A stretch of 64,000 bases of DNA from Subdoligranulum variabile (GCF_025152575.1 NZ_CP102293.1:2852001-2916000); one strand, 5' to 3'. Counted from the stretch's first letter, positions 8,765-16,055 are shown. Notes: generated from the sequence alone by a model not told the origin. Numbers and translations are program-made.

Positions 8765-8838
8765 TGGGGATTCGCATAATGGTAGTGCAGCGGACTCTGA
8801 CTCCGCCCGTGGGAGTTCGATCCTCTCATCCCCAACCA
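8765..8838 (+). tRNA. tRNA-Gln (anticodon CTG)
   Basis: A 74-base cloverleaf. The acceptor stem TGGGGAT pairs with ATCCCCA, the anticodon stem GCGGA/TCCGC closes the loop CTCTGAC, and the T arm is GGGAG-TTCGATC-CTCTC. The 3' CCA is encoded. It reads CAG codons. Confidence 0.93.
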
Positions 8839-8840
8839 CA

Positions 8841-8871
8841 CCGCAGCAGCTCTGCTGCTGCGGTTTTTTTT
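8841..8871 (+). terminator. Terminator between tRNA-Gln and tRNA-Pro
   Basis: CCGCAGCAG, loop CTCTG, CTGCTGCGG and a run of eight T. It lies only three bases before tRNA-Pro, so expression of the second tRNA needs read-through. Confidence 0.85.
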
Positions 8872-8873
8872 AT

Positions 8874-8946
8874 CGGGGTGTAGCGCAGTTGGTAGCGCGC
8901 TTGGTTCGGGACCAAGAGGCCGTGGGTTCGAATCCCGTCACTCCGA
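8874..8946 (+). tRNA. tRNA-Pro (anticodon CGG)
   Basis: The acceptor CGGGGTG pairs with CACTCCG, the anticodon stem CTTGG/CCAAG closes the loop TTCGGGA, and the T arm is GTGGG-TTCGAAT-CCCGT. The discriminator is A; CCA is not encoded and must be added by tRNA nucleotidyltransferase. It reads CCG codons. Confidence 0.93.
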
Positions 8947-8954
8947 CTTGTCAT

Positions 8955-8991
8955 AACCGCGAAGAGCTGCAAAGCTGTTCGCGGTTTTTTT
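8955..8991 (+). terminator. Terminator after tRNA-Pro
   Basis: AACCGCGAA (8955-8963) pairs with TTCGCGGTT (8978-8986), with a GAGCTGCAAAGCTG top and a T run after the stem. Confidence 0.9.
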
Positions 8992-9002
8992 GTAGAAGTT
9001 AA

Positions 9003-9039
9003 AAAAGACCGCATCGCCATGAACGGGATGCGGTCTTTT
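9003..9039 (-). terminator. Terminator of the dnaD-dnaC operon
   Basis: AAAAGACCGCATC pairs perfectly with GATGCGGTCTTTT. On the minus strand the stem ends in a T run directly after the stop codon of the DnaC-like gene. It could also back up the tRNA terminator on the plus strand. Confidence 0.88.
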
Positions 9040-9042
9040 GTT

Positions 9043-10005
9043 TTAGGATTGCAGGCGCTGATCGGAGCCAAAGAACTTGAACATCTTGCAGCCGCCCAGC
9101 ATGCGGCTGGCAACTTTTTCGGTGTAACGGGCTACAAAGACACTCTGGTCGGTGATGTTGGTGGTGTAGATCGTCGGGCGCTCGGTAAGCATCCGGGTGT
9201 TGATCAGTTCATACAGCACGCTGATGGTCAGCGGAGTGATATATTCCGTGCCCAGGTCGTCCAGAATCAGCAGATCTGCTTCCTGGCAGGCGTTCAGCCA
9301 CTCGTCACTGCTGTCAAAATCAAAGTGTTCACGACCCAGTCGGGCAGCCAAAGCGGCGGCACTGGTGTAGAGTACGTCGTGGCCGCCCCCCAGGACGGCA
9401 TCGGCAATAGCCAGTGCCAGATGAGTCTTGCCCAGGCCGGTGTGGCCCATGAAGAGGAGATTGGTGCTTTTGCTGCTGAATTTCTGAGCATAGTTTTCGC
9501 AGTAGTGCAACAGTTTCTCCATATAGGCCCTTGCCGAGATTCCCAGTTCCGGTTCGATGTCGGCGGAGTATCGGTTGACGTCGAAGGTGGAGAACTGACA
9601 TAATCCCAACGGACTGGCAGCGTTGATTTCTTCACGGCGCAGACGACGGGCGATCTCTGCCACGCAGGTGCAGGGATTGCCGTTGTACATGCCGGTGTCG
9701 TGGCACCGGGGGCATGCGTAAGCGGGCTGAAAGGCGTTTTCGGCATAACCGGCTTCCCGGGTAGCTGCGGTCAGTGCTTCATCGGCCCGGGTCAGCGCTG
9801 TACGTGCCGCTTCCACATCGCCGCCCAAGGCGGCCGCTTTGGCCAGCGCCAGGCCGGCACGCATTTGTGCGTCATCTGCCTGTGCCAGGGCGGGGTGGGC
9901 CGCGAAAGCGGCGCGGCGGGCATTCTCGGCCTGCATGACGGCATACTGCCGACGGGAGGCAATCTCGCGCTGAGCGGCGCGGAACAATTCATCCTTGGTG
10001 CGCAT
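9043..10005 (-). CDS. DnaC/DnaI-like replicative helicase loader (AAA+ ATPase)
   Basis: A 320-residue ATPase expected to load the DnaB/DnaC replicative helicase at the origin or at restarted forks. After a helical N-terminal region (about 1-95) comes a zinc-binding cluster CPRCHDTGMYNGNPCTC, then the AAA+ core: Walker A GHTGLGKTHLA, Walker B LLILDDLGTE, a sensor-like YTTNIT and the arginine-containing C-terminal RMLGG region. The zinc cluster is typical of Clostridia loaders. The start at 10005 sits three bases after the stop of the DnaD-like gene, with GAGGAGGG overlapping the end of that gene, so the two are translationally linked. IstB-type transposition ATPases share the fold, but no transposase is nearby. 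Confidence 0.87.
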   Translation of the reverse strand: MRTKDELFRAAQREIASRRQYAVMQAENARRAAFAAHPALAQADDAQMRAGLALAKAAALGGDVEAARTALTRADEALTAATREAGYAENAFQPAYACPRCHDTGMYNGNPCTCVAEIARRLRREEINAASPLGLCQFSTFDVNRYSADIEPELGISARAYMEKLLHYCENYAQKFSSKSTNLLFMGHTGLGKTHLALAIADAVLGGGHDVLYTSAAALAARLGREHFDFDSSDEWLNACQEADLLILDDLGTEYITPLTISVLYELINTRMLTERPTIYTTNITDQSVFVARYTEKVASRMLGGCKMFKFFGSDQRLQS

Positions 10006-10008
10006 GGG

Positions 10009-10920
10009 TTATCCCTCCTCGTCAAACATGGCAGTCCAATCGCGGTTGAACAGATCTTTCTGGGCGCTGGCGGCCGCGGGCTGCGGTGCAGCGGGGCGTT
10101 CGGTGGCCAGAATATTGCTGCCGGAAAGCTGGCCCTGGCCCCGGGCGGCAGCCACCGTGGTGATACCCTGGGCACGCCAGGCACGCAGAATACCGTCCAC
10201 ATACCGTATGGTGTTTTTGCTTCCGGCACGCAGCAGGGCTTCGTCGATCATGTCTCGGCCGATGCCCCACTCCTCGTGCCAGCGGGCGATGGCACCGCGC
10301 TCCCACCGCGTCAGCGCAGCGGGGGCAATGCCGAACTGAGCTGCCGCATCGGCACACCAGTCCTCCCGCTGCTTGACTTTACGCAGGTAACGTTCGGCAT
10401 CCTCGCCGGATTCCACACCGTCCTCCCGCCAGCGAGCCAGTTCCCGCGCTACAGCAGCCACGCTGCGGCGCCCTTGCCGGGCAACTTCGGCACAGCACAA
10501 CAGGATGACATCGGGCTGCCAGCCTTCATTGAGGTAAAGTGCCACCAGACGCTGCATTTCGCTGCGGCTCAGCGCCTTGCCAAACGCTGTCTGTGCCTCT
10601 TCACACAGAACAGCTACGTAGGGGTCGTTCAGGCTGGCCAGATCGATTTTGGATGCTTTTTCTTCCGCTGGAACCAGCGGCGTGGCAGATTTGGAACTCT
10701 CCAATAAACCGGCTCCCGCCCAATACTGCAGCGCCCGGCGGGCTGCTTCGATGCTGGGCAATCCCAGCGAACGGGCGATGGTCCGCGGATCGGTATCGCC
10801 GGTCTGCAGCACATACAGCGCGGTGCGCACAGTATCTCCGTCGGCCTGGGCCAGATGTGTCAGCACGATCTGGGGGACCGCCAGAGTATCTCCATGGTAT
10901 TCCGCCAGTTTGTATGCCAT
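10009..10920 (-). CDS. DnaD domain protein (replication initiation/primosome)
   Basis: A 303-residue protein with an N-terminal winged-helix-like part (residues about 15-80, including DPRTIARSLGLPSIEAARRAL) and two copies of the DnaB/DnaD C-terminal module, the second containing KNTIRYVDGILRAWRAQGITT, which matches the YxxxIL-W motif of the family. These proteins bind DNA and hand the helicase and its loader to the replication fork in Firmicutes. The C-terminal tail is low-complexity and Ala/Pro-rich. It forms an operon with the downstream helicase loader gene, which strengthens the assignment. Whether it is the orthologue of Bacillus DnaD or DnaB cannot be decided here. Confidence 0.87.
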   Translation of the reverse strand: MAYKLAEYHGDTLAVPQIVLTHLAQADGDTVRTALYVLQTGDTDPRTIARSLGLPSIEAARRALQYWAGAGLLESSKSATPLVPAEEKASKIDLASLNDPYVAVLCEEAQTAFGKALSRSEMQRLVALYLNEGWQPDVILLCCAEVARQGRRSVAAVARELARWREDGVESGEDAERYLRKVKQREDWCADAAAQFGIAPAALTRWERGAIARWHEEWGIGRDMIDEALLRAGSKNTIRYVDGILRAWRAQGITTVAAARGQGQLSGSNILATERPAAPQPAAASAQKDLFNRDWTAMFDEEG

Positions 10921-10953
10921 ACCGCAAATCTCCCCACTTTAAAAAGTAATCTC

Positions 10954-10982
10954 ATTATACCAGTTTGCCTGCAAGGTGTAAA
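10954..10982 (-). promoter_or_regulatory. Promoter of the dnaD-dnaC operon
   Basis: Leftward TTTACA (10977-10982) and perfect TATAAT (10954-10959) with a 17-base spacer, about 30 bases before the start codon. Confidence 0.85.
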
Positions 10983-11041
10983 GCAAGGGCCGCAAAACTG
11001 CCCAAAAAGCTTTGCTTTATTTTGGGCAATGCGTTCCTTGC
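10983..11041. repeat. Nested inverted repeat between two divergent promoters
   Basis: Outer arms GCAAGG (10983-10988) and CCTTGC (11036-11041), inner arms GCCCAAAA (11000-11007) and TTTTGGGC (11020-11027), with a partial CGCA/TGCG pairing between. It fills the space between the -35 elements of the dnaD operon and of the phosphoribosyltransferase gene. Neither predicted transcript would contain it, so a DNA-level operator or a bend is more likely than an RNA structure. Confidence 0.6.
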
Positions 11042-11066
11042 AATCGGTCATCAAACTCTTTACAAT
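11038..11066 (+). promoter_or_regulatory. Promoter of the phosphoribosyltransferase gene
   Basis: TTGCAA (11038-11043) and TACAAT (11061-11066) with a 17-base spacer, 33 bases before the start codon. Confidence 0.75.
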
Positions 11067-11098
11067 ATAAGGTAGAAAGTTAAAGGGAGGGACCTCCA

Positions 11099-11737
11099 AT
11101 GGCCATGAATCTCGTCAAACTGCCCACCGGTAAGACCAACCTGATGCTCCGTGTCTGTAAAGGACACTTTGCTACCAGCCACAGCCATATCAACTATTAT
11201 ATTGATGTAACGATGACCAAATCCCGCCTGTCGGAAGCGCGTGCAGTCGCAGCGGAACTGGTCAAGGAGTATACCCTCAATACCATCGTGGACACCATCC
11301 TTTGCCTCGATGGTACCGAGGTCATCGGCGCCTGCATGGCCAGTGAACTGACCAAGGCGGGCTATGCCAATATGAACGCCCATCAGACCATTTATGTGGT
11401 GACACCCGAACATACTGTGGGCAGCCAGTTGCTGTTCCGCGAGAATACAGCCCCCATGATCGCCGGCAAACATGTGTTGGTGGTAGCCGCTTCGGTCACC
11501 ACCGGTTACACGGTGGAGAGCGCCGTGGAGGCTATCAACTATTATGGCGGTATCCCGGTGGGGATTGCGGCAATATTCGCAACCCAGCAGGAATGCGCAG
11601 GGTTCCCCGTCACCAGTATTTTTGATCCCAACGACCTGCCCGATTATGAGAGCTATGATTCTCATGCCTGCCCGTGGTGCAAGGCTGGACAAAAGATCGA
11701 TGCGCTGGTCAATAGCTTCGGATATTCCAGCCTGTAA
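11099..11737 (+). CDS. PRTase-fold phosphoribosyltransferase-like protein
   Basis: A 212-residue protein with a type I phosphoribosyltransferase core: a flexible-loop region, then VLVVAASVTTGYTVESAVE, which occupies the place of the PRPP-binding loop (orotate PRTases have a VEDVITTGGS-like sequence). The two acidic residues normally seen before the TTG turn are replaced by Ala-Ala, so classical catalysis is doubtful. Near the C-terminus is a CPWC pair (SHACPWCKAGQ), unusual for this fold and suggestive of thiol or metal binding. The start at 11099 follows GGGAGG at eight bases; a second in-frame ATG follows at 11105. It is monocistronic between its own promoter and terminator. Substrate unknown. 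Confidence 0.7.
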   Translation: MAMNLVKLPTGKTNLMLRVCKGHFATSHSHINYYIDVTMTKSRLSEARAVAAELVKEYTLNTIVDTILCLDGTEVIGACMASELTKAGYANMNAHQTIYVVTPEHTVGSQLLFRENTAPMIAGKHVLVVAASVTTGYTVESAVEAINYYGGIPVGIAAIFATQQECAGFPVTSIFDPNDLPDYESYDSHACPWCKAGQKIDALVNSFGYSSL

Positions 11738-11757
11738 AGGATTCTCCTCAAAGCACG

Positions 11758-11789
11758 AATCCCCCTGGTCACAGGGGGATTTTTCTTTT
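11758..11789 (+). terminator. Terminator of the phosphoribosyltransferase gene
   Basis: AATCCCCCT and AGGGGGATT close a six-base loop and are followed by TTTCTTTT. Confidence 0.9.
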
Positions 11790-11839
11790 GTTGCAAGAGT
11801 GTGTGCGCGTAACAACGTTATTTTTGTACAAAAAGCCTA

Positions 11840-11875
11840 TGACATTTTTGTCAAAAAAGGACTATACTATATAGT
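11840..11875 (+). promoter_or_regulatory. Promoter of the CarD-like gene with overlapping dyad
   Basis: TTGTCA (11848-11853) and TATAGT (11870-11875) with a 16-base spacer. The perfect dyad TGACATTTTTGTCA (11840-11853) covers the -35 element, as an operator might. Confidence 0.6.
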
Positions 11876-11923
11876 AGATGAAACTATATCCAGACGCGAA
11901 ACAGGGAAAAAGGAGGACGCAGC

Positions 11924-12427
11924 ATGTTTCAGGTTGGAGATGCGGTAAGTTACGGGACGAGCGGTGTGTGCACGATTGCAGAGAAGAAGAATGTGCGATT
12001 GGCGGGGCAGCAGTGCGAGTGCTATATTTTGAAGCCGGTCTATGACAGCACGATGAAGATCTGCGTGCCTTGCAACAGCCAGGTATTGCTGGACCGGATG
12101 CGTGCGCTGCCCAGCAAGCAGGAGCTGATGGATCTTCTGCAGGAACCGGCACCGGAGCATGAGCCTGACCCGGAGGTGCGCAAGGAACATTACCGCCAGA
12201 CATTGCAGAGCGGTGACCGGCATGCGTTGCTGCGGATGATCCGGGATATCTATACCGAGCGCCGTCATCGCCATGCCATGGGCAAACAGCTTTCCAGCTA
12301 TGAGGACAGCGCTTTGCGGGAGGCACAGAACATCCTGCACAGCGAGTTTGCCTATACCATGGGCATTGACCCCGGGGAGGTGCCGGATTTCATCGCCGGC
12401 GTGCTGGATAATGCCGCAAACCAATAA
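11924..12427 (+). CDS. CarD/CdnL-family RNA polymerase-binding regulator
   Basis: A 167-residue transcription factor. The N-terminal Tudor-like RNA polymerase interaction domain (residues 1-60) begins MFQVGDAVSYGTSGVCTI, as in CarD, CdnL and the TRCF interaction domain, and binds the beta-subunit protrusion. The helical C-terminal part (about 75-155) contains the basic segment YTERRHRHAMGKQLSSYED, matching the DNA-contacting region of CdnL proteins. Such factors stabilise the open promoter complex. The start follows GGAGG directly in the leader. It is a single-gene unit with its own promoter and a downstream terminator. Several CarD paralogues per genome are common in Clostridia, so its target set cannot be inferred. 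Confidence 0.88.
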   Translation: MFQVGDAVSYGTSGVCTIAEKKNVRLAGQQCECYILKPVYDSTMKICVPCNSQVLLDRMRALPSKQELMDLLQEPAPEHEPDPEVRKEHYRQTLQSGDRHALLRMIRDIYTERRHRHAMGKQLSSYEDSALREAQNILHSEFAYTMGIDPGEVPDFIAGVLDNAANQ

Positions 12428-12439
12428 AATATAAAACAA

Positions 12440-12463
12440 CGGGCCGCCTGTACAGGCGGCCCG
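12440..12463. terminator. Terminator between the CarD-like gene and sdpI
   Basis: A 24-base near-perfect palindrome, CGGGCCGCCTG and its complement around a TA centre, between converging genes. T runs on both sides are interrupted, so efficiency is uncertain. Confidence 0.75.
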
Positions 12464-12471
12464 CTTGCTGC

Positions 12472-13137
12472 TTATTTCATTTTTCCGATATACACGAGAT
12501 AGGAATACAGGTAGATCCAGGCCGTTCCGCCCAACGTAGAACCCAGCACTACAATCATGGTGCCGGTTTCGCCTAATGCGTGTGTGAACAGAGTGGCGAC
12601 CAGCATGGCAATGCCGATGACCACGAACACGATACCGCCCATGCGTTGGGTACGGTTCCAGTTGTGCTCGTCGTTCAGCGCCCAGGGCGTCTTGCAGCCG
12701 AAAGTGTAATTCTGCTTGATGCGTGGCATGTAATTGCCCAGTGCGATGAACAGTACACCGAGGCCGCCGCATACCAGAACGCTGACGAGATTGCTGCTGC
12801 CGGGCAATACGTTGTAAACGGTCAGCTCGGTCAACCAGGTGATACCGCACATGAAGACAATGATACCAATCACAAAGCCGCGATAGATTTTTTCGAACTT
12901 TTCGTAGTTTTGAGCACGTGGGTCGATTTTTGGGATAACGGCCAACAGGATCAAAAGTGCCAGCGGTATGATGCAGATGAACAGGGTAGAGGATTTGGGC
13001 CCCCAGCCATTGGCCTGGCCGTCGAAGCCCCAGTGGGTGGGTACGATATCCGGCAGGGACGGATAGAAGTAGAGGTGCGCAGCGAAATTCAGCACACAGA
13101 CAGCTGCCAGCAGCAGATAGAGTTTTTTATTTTTCAT
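12472..13137 (-). CDS. sdpI: SdpI-family membrane protein (immunity/signal-transducing)
   Basis: A 221-residue polytopic membrane protein. The N-terminal DUF1648 part contains the hallmark YPSLPDIVPTHWGFDGQANG, followed by five further hydrophobic segments and the SdpI-type NYMPRIKQNYTFGCKTPWAL and NWNRTQRMGG motifs. In Bacillus subtilis SdpI gives immunity to the SdpC toxin and sequesters the repressor SdpR at the membrane. The gene overlaps the upstream sdpR-like gene by 11 bases, so the two are co-translated. No SdpC-like toxin gene is nearby, so here the pair may respond to a foreign toxin or to envelope stress. Confidence 0.9.
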   Translation of the reverse strand: MKNKKLYLLLAAVCVLNFAAHLYFYPSLPDIVPTHWGFDGQANGWGPKSSTLFICIIPLALLILLAVIPKIDPRAQNYEKFEKIYRGFVIGIIVFMCGITWLTELTVYNVLPGSSNLVSVLVCGGLGVLFIALGNYMPRIKQNYTFGCKTPWALNDEHNWNRTQRMGGIVFVVIGIAMLVATLFTHALGETGTMIVVLGSTLGGTAWIYLYSYLVYIGKMK

Positions 13138-13408
13138 GGTCGGGATCCCCCTTCACAAGATCGACATCGTAGAACCATTTGACCAGTTCCTGAAAGACGG
13201 TCAGATTGACGCTGTATACGATATTCTGACCGCTGCGCTGATCACATACCAGGCCGGCTGCTTTCAGGATGCTGAGATGATGGCTGACGGACGGTTTGGT
13301 CATGGAAAACTGTGCGGCGATTTCCCCGGCGGTCATGTCACTTTGGGCCAGCAGTTCCAGAATATGGCGGCGGGTGGGATCAGCCAATGCTTTGAACGCA
13401 TCTCCCAT
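13127..13408 (-). CDS. sdpR: SdpR-like ArsR-family autorepressor
   Basis: A 93-residue winged-helix repressor. It starts with FKALADPTRRHILELLAQ, typical of ArsR/SdpR, and has the recognition helix region FSMTKPSVSHHLSILKAAGLV and the wing DQRSGQNIVYSVN. It lacks the CVC metal-binding motif of metal-sensing ArsR members, which fits the SdpR subgroup that is controlled by the membrane partner instead. Overlap with sdpI and a perfect palindrome just downstream of its -10 element indicate autoregulation. The start follows AAGGAAGGAG. Confidence 0.9.
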   Translation of the reverse strand: MGDAFKALADPTRRHILELLAQSDMTAGEIAAQFSMTKPSVSHHLSILKAAGLVCDQRSGQNIVYSVNLTVFQELVKWFYDVDLVKGDPDHEK

Positions 13409-13430
13409 AGCAAGCTCCTTCCTTTCATAA

Positions 13431-13462
13431 ATAGATATTTAGATAAACGTCTAAATATCTAT
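13431..13462. promoter_or_regulatory. Palindromic operator of sdpRI
   Basis: Two perfect 13-base arms, ATAGATATTTAGA and TCTAAATATCTAT, flank the six bases TAAACG. The site lies just after the -10 element, over the start-site region, where bound repressor would block transcription. SdpR binding is inferred from position. Confidence 0.85.
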
Positions 13463-13468
13463 GGGCTT

Positions 13469-13497
13469 ACTATACAACACCCGATTCCGGCTGTCAA
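13469..13497 (-). promoter_or_regulatory. Promoter of sdpRI
   Basis: Leftward TTGACA (13492-13497) and TATAGT (13469-13474) with a 17-base spacer, directly upstream of the operator. Confidence 0.85.
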
Positions 13498-13504
13498 GGG
13501 GGTA

Positions 13505-13536
13505 CAAAAAATCCGGTGCACGGGATGTGCACCGGA
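13505..13536 (-). terminator. Terminator of the prolyl-isomerase lipoprotein gene
   Basis: TCCGGTGCAC and GTGCACCGGA close a five-base loop; on the minus strand the stem is followed by a T run. Confidence 0.9.
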
Positions 13537-13543
13537 AGTAAGA

Positions 13544-14725
13544 TTATTCGTATTTGACGTTGTTGATGAGGTTCTGCATGACGATGCTGTCCAGCAGCTG
13601 GCACTTGACGTAATTTTCGCCGTAGATCTCGGTGAAGTTGCTGGGATCCTTGATGCCGTACTGGTTGACAAACTCGGTGTTCAGGGTATCGGTGTCACAC
13701 TGGATGCCCTCTTTTTCGGCGATGGCCTGCAGCAGCAGCGTCTGCTCCAGCTGGGTGTTGATGCTGCCGTCCATGTCGGCGATGAACTCATCCACGGTGG
13801 AGTAGCCGGAACCCAGGAAACCGGAGGTCACGATGGTGGTCATATCCGTGCCGTACTTCTGAGCGTAGCTGTAGATGCCGTAGAGCAGTACATTCCGGAA
13901 GTATTCCTTGGCGGACTCGGGCAGTTCGTCGGCAAAGGAAACCTTGTCGTGCAGGGCGGTATAGACATCACTGTACTGGTTGTTGAAAGCAAGCTGTTTC
14001 TTGACGAAATCATTGAGGGTGGTCACGTCGCTGACTCCCATGGTGGGGGAAAGGTTCTCCTGTACCCAGGCGTCGGTCAGCTCGGGGGTGACGGTCTCGC
14101 TGATGTAGTTCAGCGTGGTGCTGAACACCGCCGCTTTGCCGGCCAGATCAGTGCTGCCGTAATTGTCGGGGAAGGTGACATTCACATCGAAGGTCTCGCC
14201 GGGGGTATGACCGACGATCTGATCTTCGAAGCCGTCGATGAAGGTGCCGCTGCCCAGCTCCAGATCATAGCCCTGGGCACTGCCGCCGTCAAACTCCACG
14301 CCGTCGATGGTGCCCACGTAGTCGATGTTGACGGTATCGCCGGTGGCGGCAGCGCGATCGGTGACCTGGTTGGTAGTGGCAAAGCTGGAAAGAATGTTGC
14401 TGTCGATGTAGTCAGTGATATCCTGGTCCGTCACCTCGGCCAGAGAAGCATCGATGGTGATGTCTGCGTAATCGTCGGGCAGGGTGACATAGTCGGCGGC
14501 CGTGACGCCTTTCAGATAACCATTCTCGTCAAAGCCGTCGGAATAGCTGAAGTCTGCAAGGTAGTCGTAGGCGGAATCATCCGCGGTCTCGCTGGTGGCG
14601 GTTTCCGGCGTGGCGGTCTCGGCAGTGGATTCGCTGTCAGCAGATTTGCTGCAGCCGGCCAGGGAAGCGGTCATGGCGACAGCCAGCGCGCAAGCCGCGG
14701 TACGGTATAAAGTTTTCTTTTTCAT
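13544..14725 (-). CDS. Lipoprotein FKBP-type peptidyl-prolyl isomerase (trigger-factor-like)
   Basis: A 393-residue extracytoplasmic lipoprotein with lipobox LAGC (lipidated Cys at residue 25) and a Thr/Ala/Glu linker. It has an FKBP domain recognised from AATGDTVNIDYVGTIDGVEFDGG, LELGSGTFIDGFEDQIVGH and FDVNVTFPDNYGSTDLAGKAAVF. The long helical C-terminal region resembles the chaperone arms of trigger factor. It probably helps fold secreted proteins on the outer face of the membrane. The start at 14725 is followed directly by the signal peptide and preceded by AGGAGAAC; the open frame upstream of it is not signal-like. It is transcribed alone. Confidence 0.88.
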   Translation of the reverse strand: MKKKTLYRTAACALAVAMTASLAGCSKSADSESTAETATPETATSETADDSAYDYLADFSYSDGFDENGYLKGVTAADYVTLPDDYADITIDASLAEVTDQDITDYIDSNILSSFATTNQVTDRAAATGDTVNIDYVGTIDGVEFDGGSAQGYDLELGSGTFIDGFEDQIVGHTPGETFDVNVTFPDNYGSTDLAGKAAVFSTTLNYISETVTPELTDAWVQENLSPTMGVSDVTTLNDFVKKQLAFNNQYSDVYTALHDKVSFADELPESAKEYFRNVLLYGIYSYAQKYGTDMTTIVTSGFLGSGYSTVDEFIADMDGSINTQLEQTLLLQAIAEKEGIQCDTDTLNTEFVNQYGIKDPSNFTEIYGENYVKCQLLDSIVMQNLINNVKYE

Positions 14726-14765
14726 GGGGTTCTCCTGTGTTGTAAAAATTGCATACGCAACCTTT

Positions 14766-14771
14766 ATTATA
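14766..14771 (-). promoter_or_regulatory. -10 element of the prolyl-isomerase gene
   Basis: A perfect leftward TATAAT about 40 bases before the start codon. No convincing -35 is seen at 16-18 bases, so the promoter is only half supported. Confidence 0.4.
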
Positions 14772-14826
14772 CACGTTTTTTGAAAAAAGTACAGTGAAAA
14801 ATGAAAAAATTGCGGCCTCGCAAGCA

Positions 14827-14857
14827 TTGACTTGAAGCGTGCTTTAAGATGTATAAT
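14827..14857 (+). promoter_or_regulatory. MerR-type promoter (19-base spacer with dyad)
   Basis: TTGACT (14827-14832) and perfect TATAAT (14852-14857) are 19 bases apart. The near-perfect dyad CTTGAAGC-GT-GCTTTAAG (14831-14848, seven of eight pairs) lies in the spacer. That layout is the hallmark of promoters activated by MerR-family regulators, which untwist an overlong spacer. No merR gene is in the window. Confidence 0.7.
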
Positions 14858-14918
14858 AGAAACATACCGGAGAACGGCAGAAGAATCTGCCGGGAACAAA
14901 CAACGGAGGAACCGGACA

Positions 14919-16055
14919 ATGGATATTTTCAATCATGCACAAAAACTGGGCTTTGGTCTGATGCGTCTGCCTTTGACCGACCCTAACGATGCGGGAAGTA
15001 TCGACATCGAGCAGACCAAACAGATGGTGGATACTTTTCTGGAACGCGGCTTTACCTATTTTGATACAGCCTGGATGTACTGTGCATTCCAGAGCGAGAA
15101 CGCAGTCAAGACCTGCCTGACCAGCCGTCACCCGCGGCAGTCTTTTACGCTGGCGGATAAGCTGCACGCAGGCTTTATCCACAATCTGGAGGATCGGGAT
15201 AAGATCTTCAACACCCAGTTGGAGAAAACCGGCGCGGGATATTTTGACTACTATCTGCTGCACGATGTGGGCACCGAGCACTACGAAATCTACAAGAAGC
15301 TGGATTGCTTTACCTGGCTACAGGAAAAGAAGCAGCAAGGGCTGGTGAAGCATATCGGCTTCTCCTTTCATGATCACGCCGATCTGCTGGATAAGGTGCT
15401 GACCGAACATCCGGAAGTGGAGTTTGTGCAGCTGCAGCTGAACTATCTGGACTGGGACAGCGAGGGCGTGCAGTCCCGCAAATGCTACGAAGTGGCGGAA
15501 AAACATGGCAAGCCGGTCGTTGTTATGGAACCAGTCAAAGGCGGTACGCTGGCCAAGGTGCCCGCAGGCGTGGAAAAACTCTTCAAGGGGTATGCGCCCG
15601 ACGCGTCGATCCCGTCCTGGGCCATCCGCTTTGCCGCCAGTTGCCCCAATGTGAAGATGGTGCTTTCCGGCATGAGCGATATGGCTCAGCTGTTGGACAA
15701 CACAGGTTACATGCAGCGCTTCCAGCCTCTCAACAAGGAGGAGGAAGAACTGATCCGGCAGGCGGTGTCCATCATCAATTCCAGCATTGCGATTCCCTGC
15801 ACGGGTTGCTCCTACTGCACCGATGGCTGCCCCATGCACATTGCCATCCCGAAGTATTTCTCGCTGTACAATGCGGATCTACAGGAAATGGAGGGCAAGG
15901 ACTGGACTCCGCAGGGCGAGTATTACGACAACCTGACCAAGACCTTTGGCAAAGCCAGCGACTGCATCGCCTGTGGCCAGTGCGAAGGCGTCTGCCCGCA
16001 GCATCTGCCCATCATCGAGAACCTGAAGCAGGTTGCCAAACATTTTGAAAAATAA
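14919..16055 (+). CDS. Aldo/keto reductase with C-terminal 2[4Fe-4S] ferredoxin domain
   Basis: A 378-residue cytoplasmic oxidoreductase. The TIM-barrel part has [20 protein letters not shown], the catalytic Asp and Tyr in FDTAWMY (residues 49 and 54), Lys 81 in ADKLHAGF and His 115 in YLLHDVG. The C-terminal part has two ferredoxin clusters, [13 protein letters not shown] and [12 protein letters not shown], each followed by the typical Pro. This fusion is common in anaerobes, where electrons can move between the barrel and a ferredoxin partner; the substrate is unknown. The start is chosen at 14919 because GGAGGA lies eight bases upstream. A MerR-type promoter suggests induction by a small molecule, an electrophile or redox stress. 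Confidence 0.9.
   Translation: MDIFNHAQKLGFGLMRLPLTDPNDAGSIDIEQTKQMVDTFLERGFTYFDTAWMYCAFQSENAVKTCLTSRHPRQSFTLADKLHAGFIHNLEDRDKIFNTQLEKTGAGYFDYYLLHDVGTEHYEIYKKLDCFTWLQEKKQQGLVKHIGFSFHDHADLLDKVLTEHPEVEFVQLQLNYLDWDSEGVQSRKCYEVAEKHGKPVVVMEPVKGGTLAKVPAGVEKLFKGYAPDASIPSWAIRFAASCPNVKMVLSGMSDMAQLLDNTGYMQRFQPLNKEEEELIRQAVSIINSSIAIPCTGCSYCTDGCPMHIAIPKYFSLYNADLQEMEGKDWTPQGEYYDNLTKTFGKASDCIACGQCEGVCPQHLPIIENLKQVAKHFEK

Noticed and set aside
8736..9002. Possible small gene across 8736-9002
   Set aside because: The region is two tRNAs and their terminators.
9043..10005. IstB-type transposition helper gene
   Set aside because: No transposase or inverted repeats nearby; it is in an operon with a DnaD-like gene.
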